Counted from the stretch's first letter, positions 35,569 to 44,484 are shown. The stretch is 64,000 nucleotides of DNA from Haloferax sp. Q22 (GCF_001482285.1 NZ_LOEP01000037.1:1-64000); one strand, 5' to 3'. Translations and numbers: made by a program. Notes: generated by a model not told the origin, from the sequence alone.

Positions 35569-36981
35569 CTACAGCGTGAGGTGGAACGGCGGTTCCGTCC
35601 CCTCCGGCAGCGCTGACTCGTACTCGCCGGGCACCGACGCCTCGAACTCCTCGCGGGCCGCCGCCACCAGCGCGTCGTCCGAAAAGAGGTCGAGCGTTGT
35701 CGCCGCGAGGACCTTCGCGGCGTACACGGCCGCCTTCGAGCCGAAGCTCCCGTTGGCGGCGACCGCCTGCCACGTGTGCGAGGGCGTCCCCACCGGCCAC
35801 GCCGCCGCCCAGAACTGCGCGGTCGGCGTAATCCAGCTCACGTCGCCGACGTCCGTTGAACCGTTGAGGACGGTCCCCACGTCGTAGGAAGGCTGGGCGT
35901 CCGGATACAGCACCGACGAGCGCGCCGCCTCGCGGCGCTCCTCGGAGAGCTGCGCCGTCCGCGCCTCGATGGTCTCCGCCGAGAGCGTCTCCTGAAGCTC
36001 CGCGGCGAACTCGCGGTCCTCGTCGGTGTACGGGATGGGACCGGCGAGTCGCATGTTCTCCAGCAGTGTATCGGACAGCGCGTGGTTCGCCACGTAGTCG
36101 TAACAGCCGGTGTGGAACCGACGGGAGACCGTCGTCTGGGTCATGAGCGCCGCGCCCTCGGCCACGTCGTCGAGCCAGTCGGTGATCCGGTCGACCTCGT
36201 CGCGGGTCGGCGCGCGGACGTAGAACCACGCCGTCGCCTCCGCGGGGACGACGTTCGGCGCGCCGCCGCCGTCGGGGATGGTGTAGTGGATACGGGCGTC
36301 GTCGGAGACGTGCTCGCGCATGAACTCCGACCCGGTGTTCAGCAGTTCGACCGCGTCGAGCGCGCTCCGACCCGACTGGGGGCTATCGGCGGCGTGGGCC
36401 GACTCGCCGTGGAACGTGTACTCGACGGAGTTCATCGCGAGCGTCTGCGCCATGAACGGCGCGCTGAGGTGGCTCGGATGCCACGTGAGCGCCGCGTCGA
36501 GGTCGTCGAACACCCCGTCGCGGGCCATAAACACCTTACCGACGAGTATCTCTTCGGCGGGACAGCCGAAGAACGTGACCGTCCCCTCGGCCCGCCCGTC
36601 GTCGATGGCGCGCTTCGCAGCGAGGGCAGCCCCGACGCCGGCGACGCCGAACAGATTATGTCCACAGCCGTGGCCCGGTGCGCCAGCCTCGACGGGTTCC
36701 CTGCTCGACGACACCGTCTGCGACAGTCCGGGCAGGGCGTCGTACTCACCGAGGATACCGACGTGCGGCTCGCCCTCGCCGTAGGTCGCGCTGAACGCCG
36801 TCGGCATCCCGCCGATACCCTCGGTGACGTCGAATCCGGCGTCGCGGAGAACCGACGAGAGCAACTCGGCTGATTCGGTCTCGTGAAGCCCGAGTTCGGG
36901 CGTCTCCCAGAGCGACTCGGTGAGCGAGACGAGTTCCGCCTCCAGCGACTCGACCGTCTCGAACGTCTCGTTGTGATTCAT
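35569..36981 (-). CDS. M20-family amidohydrolase (AbgB-like)
   Basis: The protein is 470 residues with M20D features: 'VGILGEYDALPGLSQ', 'APGHGCGHNLFGVAGVGAALAAK' (metal His/Cys region), 'GTVTFFGCPAEEILVGKVFMA' (catalytic Glu pair), 'HPSHLSAPFMAQTLAMNSVEYTFHGESAHAADSPQSGRSALDAVELL' (dimerization domain) and a late 'TPSHTW'. It resembles p-aminobenzoyl-glutamate hydrolase subunit B and related N-acyl amino acid hydrolases. It lies convergent to the creatininase gene and divergent from the IclR gene, completing an amide-utilization set. Confidence 0.9.
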   Translation of the reverse strand: MNHNETFETVESLEAELVSLTESLWETPELGLHETESAELLSSVLRDAGFDVTEGIGGMPTAFSATYGEGEPHVGILGEYDALPGLSQTVSSSREPVEAGAPGHGCGHNLFGVAGVGAALAAKRAIDDGRAEGTVTFFGCPAEEILVGKVFMARDGVFDDLDAALTWHPSHLSAPFMAQTLAMNSVEYTFHGESAHAADSPQSGRSALDAVELLNTGSEFMREHVSDDARIHYTIPDGGGAPNVVPAEATAWFYVRAPTRDEVDRITDWLDDVAEGAALMTQTTVSRRFHTGCYDYVANHALSDTLLENMRLAGPIPYTDEDREFAAELQETLSAETIEARTAQLSEERREAARSSVLYPDAQPSYDVGTVLNGSTDVGDVSWITPTAQFWAAAWPVGTPSHTWQAVAANGSFGSKAAVYAAKVLAATTLDLFSDDALVAAAREEFEASVPGEYESALPEGTEPPFHLTL

Positions 36982-37131
36982 TGCGTCTCGTGCGTTTTGA
37001 CTGGAGAAACGATAATAACACTTCCGGAACGGTGGACGTTCAAGCTCCGAAGCCGGGTTGAAGATTGAGATTCACGAGCGACGAATATAGAAAACGAAAG
37101 ATGTCAAAACCGATAGAACGACCAAATCCCG

Positions 37132-37155
37132 GCGGTTCGAGGGTTCTCGAACCGC
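37132..37155. repeat. Perfect 10-base-arm inverted repeat
   Basis: GCGGTTCGAG (37132-37141) and CTCGAACCGC (37146-37155) flank GGTT, between the M20 amidohydrolase and the divergent IclR gene. It resembles a tRNA T-arm only superficially. An operator or an RNA hairpin in a long leader is possible. Confidence 0.5.
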
Positions 37156-37222
37156 TCTCAGCCGGATTCGCCCGTCAGGGCTGCCGACTCCGAGGCGGAG
37201 AGCCACCTCCCGAATTAGACGG

Positions 37223-37236
37223 ATACTGTGCGTATT
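37223..37236. promoter_or_regulatory. ATACTGTGCGTAT-type site between M20 and IclR genes
   Basis: ATACTGTGCGTATT carries the full near-palindrome ATAC-TGTGC-GTAT, the best of the three copies. It is about 55 bases upstream of the TATA-like CTAGTAT (37291-37297) preceding the IclR start. The remaining bases of the 36982-37317 gap show no gene. Confidence 0.5.
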
Positions 37237-37317
37237 GTTCACAAACACCTCGTTTCGGCGTCGGTGGGGTCTTGATTCGTCATCTAACAACTAGTATTCG
37301 GGAGAGGCGAAAGCACT

Positions 37318-38109
37318 ATGTGCGATGGTGACGACCCGCAGGTAATGACCGAAAACGCGAACGACCGCTCGCTCAAAACGACGGTCACAACCCTCAGAAT
37401 CGTCGAATTACTCAGGGAACGCGACGGTGCCGGCGTGACCGAAATCGCCCGCGAACTCGACATCGCACCGAGCACCGCACACACCCACGTGACGACTCTC
37501 GAATCCCAGGAATACGTGGTTAAAGAGGGTGATACCTATCACCTCGGGCTTCGCTTTCTCGGTCTCGGGAACTTCGTCCGGACGCGAAAACGCCGTTTTG
37601 GGAAAGCCGAACACTACACCAACGTGCTCGCCGAAGAGTCCGAGCGGCGCTCCATCTTCACCGTCGAAGAGCACGGCCGAGGAGTGTACGTCCACACCTC
37701 ACCCGGAAAACACGGCGTCTGGACGCAGTCGACAGTGGGAAAGCGTGTCTACCTCCACTCGACGGCGAGCGGAAAGGCTATCCTCGCCCACATGCCGACA
37801 GAACGAGTCCACGAGATCGTCGAGCGAGTCGGCCTCCCGAAGGAGACGGAGCAGACGATTCACGACGAGGGGGCACTGTTCGACGAACTCGCCGAAATCA
37901 GAGAGCGCGGCTACGCACTGAACGTCGAAGAGCAGATTAGCGGCGTCCGCGCGGTCGGGGCCCCCGTGTTGGGACCTGACGGCGGCGTGTTCGGCGCGCT
38001 GAGCGTCGCCGGCCCCTCCAACCGGATGAAAGGCGAGCAGTTCGACCGTCTCACCGAAGTCCTCCTCGGCATCGCCGAGGAACTCGAACTGAGCATCGCG
38101 CTCTCCTGA
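37318..38109 (+). CDS. IclR-family regulator (amide-uptake locus)
   Basis: The protein is 263 residues from ATG 37318; ATG 37345 (MTENAN) is an alternative. An N-terminal winged helix ('TTVTTLRIVELLRERDGAGVTEIARELDIAPSTAHTHVTTLESQEYVVKEGDTYHLGLRFLGLG') is followed by an IclR effector domain ('SIFTVEEHGRGVYVHTS', 'LHSTASGKAILAHMP', 'GVRAVGAPVLGPDGGVFGALSVAGPSNRM'). It is one of three IclR proteins in the window. The recurring ATACTGTGCGTAT motif near its own promoter and those of the importer and creatininase makes it the prime candidate regulator. Confidence 0.9.
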   Translation: MCDGDDPQVMTENANDRSLKTTVTTLRIVELLRERDGAGVTEIARELDIAPSTAHTHVTTLESQEYVVKEGDTYHLGLRFLGLGNFVRTRKRRFGKAEHYTNVLAEESERRSIFTVEEHGRGVYVHTSPGKHGVWTQSTVGKRVYLHSTASGKAILAHMPTERVHEIVERVGLPKETEQTIHDEGALFDELAEIRERGYALNVEEQISGVRAVGAPVLGPDGGVFGALSVAGPSNRMKGEQFDRLTEVLLGIAEELELSIALS

Positions 38110-38245
38110 GCGCGCCGCACCGCCGCCGTCGATCCTCATTCCGTGACACTCCCAATAGTGTAACTCGAAACGAGATGTGCCGTCCGCGACGCGACTCAGC
38201 GGGGGGTGCGAAAAAACGAGAAAAACAAACGGCGTCGGTGCGGCG

Positions 38246-40195
38246 TTACGCCGGCGAGTAGCGCGGGTAGGAACTGTCGACGGCCTGCGCGTCCTCTTCG
38301 AGGAGGGCGACGGCGAGGAAGTCGGCGTAGTCCGCGAAGTAGTCCACGAGCCGCGAGATGCGGTTCGAGTCGATGGCCTCAAGTGAGTCGAGGACCATGA
38401 ACGGGACCGTCTCGTAGACGTCGTGGATGAGGTAGCCCGCGAGCGCGAACACGAGGCCGGTCACCTCGCGCTCGGACTCCGAGAGGTGGGCGACGGAGTC
38501 CTCGTAACTCACACCGTCTTCGTTCGTCCGGATGACGTGGAGGTCGAACACCGACTTCGTGACCTTCTTTCGGCCCTCCCGAACCCGCTTTTCGGTGCGT
38601 TCGATCCAGATGCGGTCGAGGTTGTCGTATTCGAGCACGTCGAGCACGTCGTCCATGTGGGTGTTGAACTCCTCGACGGCCTCGGATTCGAGGCGCTTGA
38701 TGCGCGTCCGAAGCTCCGCGAGTTCGTCTTCGATGTCCTCGCGGGCCGCTTCGAGTTCGTCGCGCTCGTCGAGTTTGCGCTCGATGTCCGCGATTTCGTC
38801 TTCGACGCCCTCGAGGTCGCTGCGGAGGCGGCCGAGGTCGTATTCGAGCTGGTTCGCCTCGCGGTGGAGGTCGAGCAGGTCGCCGTGTTCCTCGCTTTCG
38901 AGTTCGTCGACGGTCTGTTCGAGCGAGTCGATTTCGTCTTCGAGGTCCGAGCGGTCGGACTTGAGGTCCTCGATGCGCTCTTGGCGCGTCTCGCGCTCGC
39001 TTTCGATTTCGGACAGGCGGCGCTCGATGCGGTCGCGCTCGCGCTGGCGGCGCTCGTGGGTGGACTTCTCGTCTTCGAGTTCGGAGAGCTGTTCGCGGTG
39101 CGCGCGGTTGTCCTCGAGTTTCTCCTCGCGGAGCGTCCGGAGGCGTTCGAGCGTCCCTTCGATTTCGGACTTGTCGACCTCGGAGCCGCACGTCCAGCAG
39201 ACGACCTGGTCGTCGCCGAGCAGTTGGTCGGTGACGCTGCCGCCGGAGTCGTCGGCGTCGCGGAGCGCATCCACGACGTCAGAGGAGGTGCCAGAGAGCA
39301 TCTCCTCGTTGAACTGAATCACGGACTGAAGCTCGTTGACGGTCGACTGAATCTGCTGGCGGCGCGTCCGGAGGCGGCTGATTTCGGACTCGATTTCGTC
39401 GATTTTGCCGCCGGCGACCTCGGGGAGATCCTCGGCGTCGTCCTCCAGTTCGTCCTCCTCGGATTCGAGGGCGTCGAGGCTCTGTTTTTCCGTCTCGATG
39501 CGGCGGTCCACGTCGTTGATGTCGCGGCGCTTGCTCCGGAGGTCACCGAGTTTGGATTCGAGCTCGCTCTCGACTTCCTGTCGCTCGCTGACGCTGGCGT
39601 CGTACTCCTCGACTTCCTGTTCTTTCTCGGCGAGTTCGTCTTCCTTCTCCTCGATTTGGTCTTCGAGTTTCGTCCGCCGGCGTTCGAGCTGCGGCAGGCG
39701 GTCCGAGAGGTTGCTGAGCGTCGAGAGCTCGTCGGCGATGTCGCGTTTCTCCTGCTGGAGCGACTCGATCTGCTCGTTGATGGACTCGACGTCCACCGGA
39801 CGCATGATGAGGTCGCGGAGGTCGTCGCCGCGGGCGACCGCCTGTCGGGCGTCGTTCGTCTCGAGCAGGAACGCGAAGAGGTCCGCGAGGTCCGGGTCGT
39901 CGAGGACCGGATTCCCGCCGGAGATGACCGTGTCGCCCTGCCGCTCGAACGTCCGGGTGTACGTCTCGTCACCGATGGTGAGTTCGACCGACCCCTCGTC
40001 GGCGTCGCCCTTGAGCGCCACGTCGTCGCTCCCGTGGGCGGCCATGATGGACCGCAAAAGCGACGTTCGGTTCGTAGCGTTCCGTCCCGCCAGGACCGTC
40101 ACGCCCGGCTCGAACGACGTTGACAGGTTGTCGATGCCACCGATGTTCTCGACCGAAAGGTGGACTTTGGATTTTGACACTTGTTCTGAACTCAT
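38246..40195 (-). CDS. sph3: Archaeal SMC-related (Sph-type) coiled-coil ATPase
   Basis: The protein is about 649 residues. ATG 40195 (MSSEQVSKSKVHLSV) is preferred because it directly precedes the conserved first strand; a start 24 bases upstream is possible. The ATPase head has 'TVLAGRNATNRTSLLRSIMAAHG', a P-loop lacking the usual GK but typical of haloarchaeal SMC-related proteins. Long antiparallel coiled coils follow, then a Rad50-like hook CWTC in the middle. The C-terminal head has 'HLSESEREVTGLVFALAGYL' and Walker B 'VPFMVLDSLEAID'. The neighbouring rdfA-like gene identifies it as the Sph3 type that works with RdfA in rod-shape development of Haloferax. The symbol is inferred from synteny. 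Confidence 0.82.
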   Translation of the reverse strand: MSSEQVSKSKVHLSVENIGGIDNLSTSFEPGVTVLAGRNATNRTSLLRSIMAAHGSDDVALKGDADEGSVELTIGDETYTRTFERQGDTVISGGNPVLDDPDLADLFAFLLETNDARQAVARGDDLRDLIMRPVDVESINEQIESLQQEKRDIADELSTLSNLSDRLPQLERRRTKLEDQIEEKEDELAEKEQEVEEYDASVSERQEVESELESKLGDLRSKRRDINDVDRRIETEKQSLDALESEEDELEDDAEDLPEVAGGKIDEIESEISRLRTRRQQIQSTVNELQSVIQFNEEMLSGTSSDVVDALRDADDSGGSVTDQLLGDDQVVCWTCGSEVDKSEIEGTLERLRTLREEKLEDNRAHREQLSELEDEKSTHERRQRERDRIERRLSEIESERETRQERIEDLKSDRSDLEDEIDSLEQTVDELESEEHGDLLDLHREANQLEYDLGRLRSDLEGVEDEIADIERKLDERDELEAAREDIEDELAELRTRIKRLESEAVEEFNTHMDDVLDVLEYDNLDRIWIERTEKRVREGRKKVTKSVFDLHVIRTNEDGVSYEDSVAHLSESEREVTGLVFALAGYLIHDVYETVPFMVLDSLEAIDSNRISRLVDYFADYADFLAVALLEEDAQAVDSSYPRYSPA

Positions 40196-40273
40196 ACCTT
40201 GACCAAATAGGTACACCAATATAAAATCATCCGTTGAATCAAGGAGAATGTGACGGAACTAATTATGTAACGC

Positions 40274-40897
40274 CTAGTTCGACGCGTCCTCGTCGCAGTC
40301 GCACCCTCCCCGCCGGAGCAGTTCGACGACCTCGTACTGCGTCCCGCAGTCGCGGCAGTACACCTGCGTGTCCACGAGGACGTCGAAGTCGCCGAGCCGG
40401 AGCTTGCTCGTGTTACGGAGCGAGCTCAGGCTCTGTTCGATGACCGCGACCAGTCGGCCGCGGAGCCGCTGGATGGACTCGACGACGTTGTCGACTCTGT
40501 TCCCGGACGAGGACTCTTTCGAGACGCCGCGAATCTCCGTCAAATAGGTGTAGACCGCCTGGTGAGAGACGAAATCGGAGAGCAGTTGGTCGACATCGAC
40601 GCCGCGGGATTGGAGCGTGTTTTTCGCCTGAACGCGCATCCCCTCCGTGGTCTCGTCCCCGGTGAGGAGCGTGTACAGGTTCTCCACCTCACCTTCGAGA
40701 ACGTCCTCGCCCGCCTCGCGGAGCGCGGCGTCGAGCACCTTCTCGTTCATCAGGTCCGCGAGGTCACGGAGGCTGTCGCTGTCCTCAGGAGCCGTCCAGC
40801 GGTCGGCGAGCTGCTCGCCGAATCCGTCCAAGTCGTACGTTTCGATGACCCGTTCTACCTTGCTTAGGCGACGGTTCGTGCTTTGATCGGTACCCAT
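40274..40897 (-). CDS. rdfA: Rod-determining factor RdfA family protein
   Basis: The protein is 207 residues. The sequence 'KVERVIETYDLDGFGEQLADRW', 'SLRDLADLMNEKVLDAALREAG', 'GVDVDQLLSDFVSHQAVYTYLTEIRGVS' and a C-terminal zinc-type segment 'VYCRDCGTQYEVVELLRRGGCDCDE' are characteristic of the RdfA family. In Haloferax volcanii, RdfA is required for rod-shaped cells and is encoded beside an SMC-like protein. Here rdfA is first, with the SMC-like gene 78 bases downstream in the same direction, so an operon is likely. Confidence 0.82.
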   Translation of the reverse strand: MGTDQSTNRRLSKVERVIETYDLDGFGEQLADRWTAPEDSDSLRDLADLMNEKVLDAALREAGEDVLEGEVENLYTLLTGDETTEGMRVQAKNTLQSRGVDVDQLLSDFVSHQAVYTYLTEIRGVSKESSSGNRVDNVVESIQRLRGRLVAVIEQSLSSLRNTSKLRLGDFDVLVDTQVYCRDCGTQYEVVELLRRGGCDCDEDASN

Positions 40898-41728
40898 TAC
40901 CCGTGATTCACACGGTAACGTAAAATATCTTCAGGTTTGGAGAGCGATTCGTCACACTCGGCGAGGCGCGTTCGTCGGAACCGAACCGTTACTATCCGGC
41001 AATGTCGGATGATATGGAGTTCGGTAACTCACGCGGAGACCGAGTAGTAACGCGGAGCTGGAGTCGAGAACGCAGACGCTACGTAACAACGGGAGACGGC
41101 CGAAAAATGGAGCATCAATGGGACGTTGTGCTCGAGAGGTAGCCATCCCACGCGTTCATGAGTACCAGTTGGGCAGGCGTACTCGGTGGGGGCTACCGCG
41201 CGTACAGTATGACTGACGTACTGATGGCTATCGTGCTGGTCGCACGAGATGCTGATCACACATGGGTCAGATTGCTCCGACCATGTGCTACTACGAATCA
41301 CACCCATATAATAATTATGTACTTGGCAACCGTTGTGAGTAGCGTGTGAATCACGCCCGAAGCCGCCGGTTCGACGCCGATGCTCGAAGGAGACCAGGAG
41401 CCGCCGGGCATTGGCGACATTCCGCGACGCGGGTCGAGACGGCCCATCACGGGCGTCTCAGGAACCCCGGCTCCCGCCGTCGCGTCAGTTCGCGTCGGGT
41501 CTCCGGACCAACTGACTGCCGAGATACGACGCAAAATACGTCCGACGATGCCGGACGAGAATCGTTCGTCGTGAGCACCGATGCGAAACCGACGTATTGA
41601 ATCCTAGAGTATCGATTTCAGCCGTATCAGTGTCTTCGGACAGCAGTCGACGAAGTGGACGTATCGAAGCAAATAAACGGGACGCCGGCGGTGGTGGTGA
41701 AACGCCTCGAAGCCCGTCGAAAGAGGCG
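40898..41728. other. Long gene-free interval between rdfA and the rhamnose locus
   Basis: About 830 bases with no convincing gene; the frames are basic or neutral and match nothing I recognize. It contains a TCCG-N7-CGGA palindrome (TCCGGCAATGTCGGA, 40995-41009), about 100 bases upstream of rdfA. It also has repeated ACGCGGAG units near 41031 and 41050, and an AT-rich patch near 41307-41325. It may be an old insertion scar or a large control region. Confidence 0.45.
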
Positions 41729-42526
41729 CTAGTGCTTGAGGTAGCCGCCGTCGACAGCGATGGACTCGCCGGTTATCCAGTCGCCCTCCTCGGAGAGCAG
41801 GAGGACCGCGACGTGACCGACTTCCTCGGGTTGACCGATTCGGTCGAGGATGTGCACGTCGAGCGTCTCCGCGAGGATTTCGTCCGGCGACTTGCCCGAC
41901 TGCTCGGCGTGTTCGTCGAGCCACGCCTCGACCATCGGCGTCTCGACGGTGCCGGGCTTGAGCGCGTTGACGGTGATGCCGTGGTCGCTCAGTTCCTTCG
42001 CCAGCACGGTCGTGAAGGCGAGAACGGCCGCCTTGGACGCGCCGTACGCACCCTGTCCGGCGAACGGTCGCTCCGCGCCGACCGACGAGATGTTGACGAT
42101 GCTCCCCTCGATTTCGCGGTCGACCATCCGGGCGGCGACGGCCTTGGAGACGAGGAACGTCCCCTTGGCGTTCACTTCGAAGTGGAGATCCCAGTCGTCT
42201 TCGGTCGTTTCGAGAAGCGGGATAGCCTGCTGAACGCCCGCGTTGTTCACGAGGCCGTGGATGTCGCCGAGCGACTCGACCGCGGCGTCAACGGCGGTTT
42301 CGACGCCCTCGGCGTCGGTCACGTCGACCTCGTACACCTCGGCCTCGCCGCCCTCCTCGCGAACGAGTTCGGCCGTCTCCGCGGCCACCTCGGGCTTCGT
42401 GTCGAAAATCGATACGTCAGCTCCGGCGCGGGCGCAGCGGACCGCAATGCCGCGGCCGATGCCGCGCGCACCGCCGGTGACGACGATATGCCTGTCTCTC
42501 AGTCGGGTGTCTGTGTGCGTGCTCAT
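41729..42526 (-). CDS. SDR dehydrogenase, probable sugar-acid (2-keto-3-deoxy-L-rhamnonate) or rhamnose dehydrogenase
   Basis: The protein is 265 residues with classical SDR motifs: 'TGGARGIGRGIA', 'NNAGVQQAIPLLETT', Ser in 'VNISSVGA', 'YGASKAAV' and a C-terminal 'GESIAVDGGYLKH'. The residue after strand 2 is Asp (IFDTK), favouring NAD+. In the known diketo-hydrolase route, SDRs catalyse the oxidation of L-rhamnose and of 2-keto-3-deoxy-L-rhamnonate. Its position next to the FAH-family hydrolase gene favours the second role. A TATAAATAA element about 25 bases upstream of the ATG fits a leaderless promoter. Confidence 0.82.
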   Translation of the reverse strand: MSTHTDTRLRDRHIVVTGGARGIGRGIAVRCARAGADVSIFDTKPEVAAETAELVREEGGEAEVYEVDVTDAEGVETAVDAAVESLGDIHGLVNNAGVQQAIPLLETTEDDWDLHFEVNAKGTFLVSKAVAARMVDREIEGSIVNISSVGAERPFAGQGAYGASKAAVLAFTTVLAKELSDHGITVNALKPGTVETPMVEAWLDEHAEQSGKSPDEILAETLDVHILDRIGQPEEVGHVAVLLLSEEGDWITGESIAVDGGYLKH

Positions 42527-42577
42527 AGTCGGTAGTACCGGGATATCGTATAAATAATTGCGCTGTACGCCGGCCGG

Positions 42578-43429
42578 TTACTCGTCGCGCTCGGCGACGA
42601 CGGGGTTGGTGAGCGTGCCGATGCCCTCGATTTCCACGTCGACGCTGTCGCCCGGCACGAGCAGTTCCGGCGGGTCGCGGAAGATGCCGACACCGCCGGG
42701 CGTGCCGGTGGAGATAACGTCACCGGGTCGGAGTGTCGTGATGTTACTGATGTACTCGACGACCTCGTCGACGCCGAAGATGAACTCGGAGGTGTTGGAC
42801 TCCTGTTTCGTCTCGCCGTTGACGCGGCAGGCGACGTCGAGGTTGTGCGGGTCGAGGTCGCCCTGGGGGACGAACGTCGGCCCCATCGGGGCGAACGTGT
42901 CGTAGCTCTTGCCGCGGAAGAACTGGCCGTCGTCGAACTGGGCGTCGCGGCCGCTCACGTCGTTGATGGCCGTGTAGCCCGCGACGTAGTCGAAGGCGTC
43001 CTCGGCGTCGACGTTCTTGGCCGTCTGGCCGATGACGACGCCGAGTTCGACCTCGTAGTCGACCTCGTCGATGGCCGACGGGTGGACGATGGGGTCGCCG
43101 GGGTTCGTGACGGACGTGCCGGCCTTCCCGAACAGGAGCGGACGTTCGGGCACCTCTTCATCCTGTTCTTCGGCGTGGTCGTGGTAGTTGAGTCCGACGC
43201 AGACGATTTTTCCGGGGCGCGGCACGGGCGCGAGGAGCTTCACGTCCTCGACGGGGACCGACTGGTCCTCGGCGGCGTCTGCGGCGTCCTCGACGACGGT
43301 GAGGAAGCCGGGGCTGTTCAGGTTCTGGACGGTGACGTCTTCGCGGAGGCCGGAGAGCGGGACGACGTCGTCGTCGCGGCGGACGCCCCATTCGGGGGCA
43401 CCGCCCGCGGTGTATCGAACGAGTTGCAT
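42578..43429 (-). CDS. FAH-family hydrolase, probable diketo-deoxy-rhamnonate hydrolase
   Basis: The protein is 283 residues from ATG 43429 (MQLVRYTAGG); upstream in-frame codons lack similarity. The fumarylacetoacetase core is intact: 'IVCVGLNYHDHAEE', metal pair in 'EVDYEVELGVVIGQTA', 'GYTAINDVSGRDAQF', 'DTFAPMGPTFVPQGDL' and 'RPGDVISTGTPGGVG'. In the diketo-hydrolase L-rhamnose pathway, a FAH-family enzyme splits 2,4-diketo-3-deoxy-L-rhamnonate into pyruvate and L-lactate. Other FAH enzymes (oxaloacetate decarboxylase, acylpyruvase) are possible, but the neighbours make this role best. Confidence 0.85.
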   Translation of the reverse strand: MQLVRYTAGGAPEWGVRRDDDVVPLSGLREDVTVQNLNSPGFLTVVEDAADAAEDQSVPVEDVKLLAPVPRPGKIVCVGLNYHDHAEEQDEEVPERPLLFGKAGTSVTNPGDPIVHPSAIDEVDYEVELGVVIGQTAKNVDAEDAFDYVAGYTAINDVSGRDAQFDDGQFFRGKSYDTFAPMGPTFVPQGDLDPHNLDVACRVNGETKQESNTSEFIFGVDEVVEYISNITTLRPGDVISTGTPGGVGIFRDPPELLVPGDSVDVEIEGIGTLTNPVVAERDE

Positions 43430-43513
43430 CGTTACACTCTGCCACACCGTGATACGTAACTGTTGCGCTCTACGCAGCATTGCGACGGTCGAGGTGGGTC
43501 CGCGGTCCGCCGA

Positions 43514-44272
43514 CTACGAGTACGTCAGGTTCACTTCGATGACGTTCGCGCTCTTGAGAATCTGGTTCGGCAGTTCCTCGGTAAAGCGCTCCTCGCGCAT
43601 CCGGCTTTTCGGCCCCGAGACGCTCACGGCGGCGATGGCGTAGTCGTCCTCGTTGAGTATCGGCGCGGCCACACAGCGCATGCCCTTGACGCGCTCTTCG
43701 TCGTCGTACGAGTAGCCGCGCTCGCGGACCTGCTCCAACACGTCGAACAGTTCCTCGCGGTCCGTGATAGAGCGGTCCGTCACCGCCTCTAACCCGTGGC
43801 GGTCGAGGATTCGCTCGACTTCCTCCCGCGGCCGGTTCGCCATGATTGACTTCCCGAGGGCCGTCGTCTGCAGCGGGACACGCATCCCCGAGTGGGTGTC
43901 CAGCCGGACGGCGTCGGGGCCCCGCGACCGGTACAGGAAGACGCCGACGCCGTGTTCCTCTATCATCAGGTTCGCGTGCTCGCCGGTCACCTGCGCGAGC
44001 TCGTTTATCTCGGGACGCGCGATTTTGAACACCTTCTGGCGAGACCGCGCGTGAGCGCCTAACTGGAGGAACCGCGTGCTGACGTAGTAGGTGTCGCCCT
44101 CCTTGACGAGGTACTCCTGTTGCTCCAGCGTCCGCAGATGGTCGTGAATCGTGCTGGTCGGCTTGTCCAGTTGCTTGGCTACCTCCGAGACGCCCGCCCC
44201 GTCGAGCTCCCGCAGGAGATCGACGAGTTCGAGCGAGATTTTGACCGCGTTGACCGGAACGTCCTTCGCCAT
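43514..44272 (-). CDS. IclR-family regulator (rhamnose locus)
   Basis: The protein is 252 residues. The winged helix ('NAVKISLELVDLLRELDGAGVSEVAKQLDKPTSTIHDHLRTLEQQEYLVKEGDTYYVSTRFLQLG') is followed by the effector domain ('HANLMIEEHGVGVFLYRSRGPDAVRLDTHSGMRVPLQTTALGKSIMANRP', 'GMRCVAAPILNEDDYAIAAVSVSGP'). A TCCG-N7-CGGA palindrome lies 35 bases before its start codon, suggesting autoregulation and control of surrounding genes. It is placed centrally in the rhamnose genes, transcribed in the same direction. Confidence 0.9.
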   Translation of the reverse strand: MAKDVPVNAVKISLELVDLLRELDGAGVSEVAKQLDKPTSTIHDHLRTLEQQEYLVKEGDTYYVSTRFLQLGAHARSRQKVFKIARPEINELAQVTGEHANLMIEEHGVGVFLYRSRGPDAVRLDTHSGMRVPLQTTALGKSIMANRPREEVERILDRHGLEAVTDRSITDREELFDVLEQVRERGYSYDDEERVKGMRCVAAPILNEDDYAIAAVSVSGPKSRMREERFTEELPNQILKSANVIEVNLTYS

Positions 44273-44304
44273 AGTTGGTTATGAATCCTCATCCCTCAAA
44301 TGTC

Positions 44305-44323
44305 TTTCCGCTATGGCCGGAAA
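44305..44323. promoter_or_regulatory. Palindrome upstream of the rhamnose-locus IclR gene
   Basis: TTTCCG-ctatggc-CGGAAA has perfect 6-base arms around 7 bases, a shape resembling IclR-family operators. Its core is one of seven TCCG-N7-CGGA sites seen in non-coding DNA of the window. Confidence 0.55.
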
Positions 44324-44484
44324 TGAGGAGGTGTTACGAGCGATGAACTCCGTGTGGGAAATTTAAATAATCTAGATAATTCAGATATTGTGGCTATTCA
44401 GGTAGACGAATGACGCGAAGATAGCAAGAAAGAAAGCGAGTACCCGAGGCGACCGAGCGCGGCGCGCTCGACCCGTGGGACGTC

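Noticed and set aside
37132-37155. Possible tRNA because of the GGTTCGA-like arm
   Set aside because: No acceptor, D or anticodon arms can be folded around it; it is a simple inverted repeat.
40952-41600. Several open frames of 60-92 codons in the gap upstream of rdfA
   Set aside because: They overlap each other on both strands, are not acidic, and show no domain or promoter pattern.
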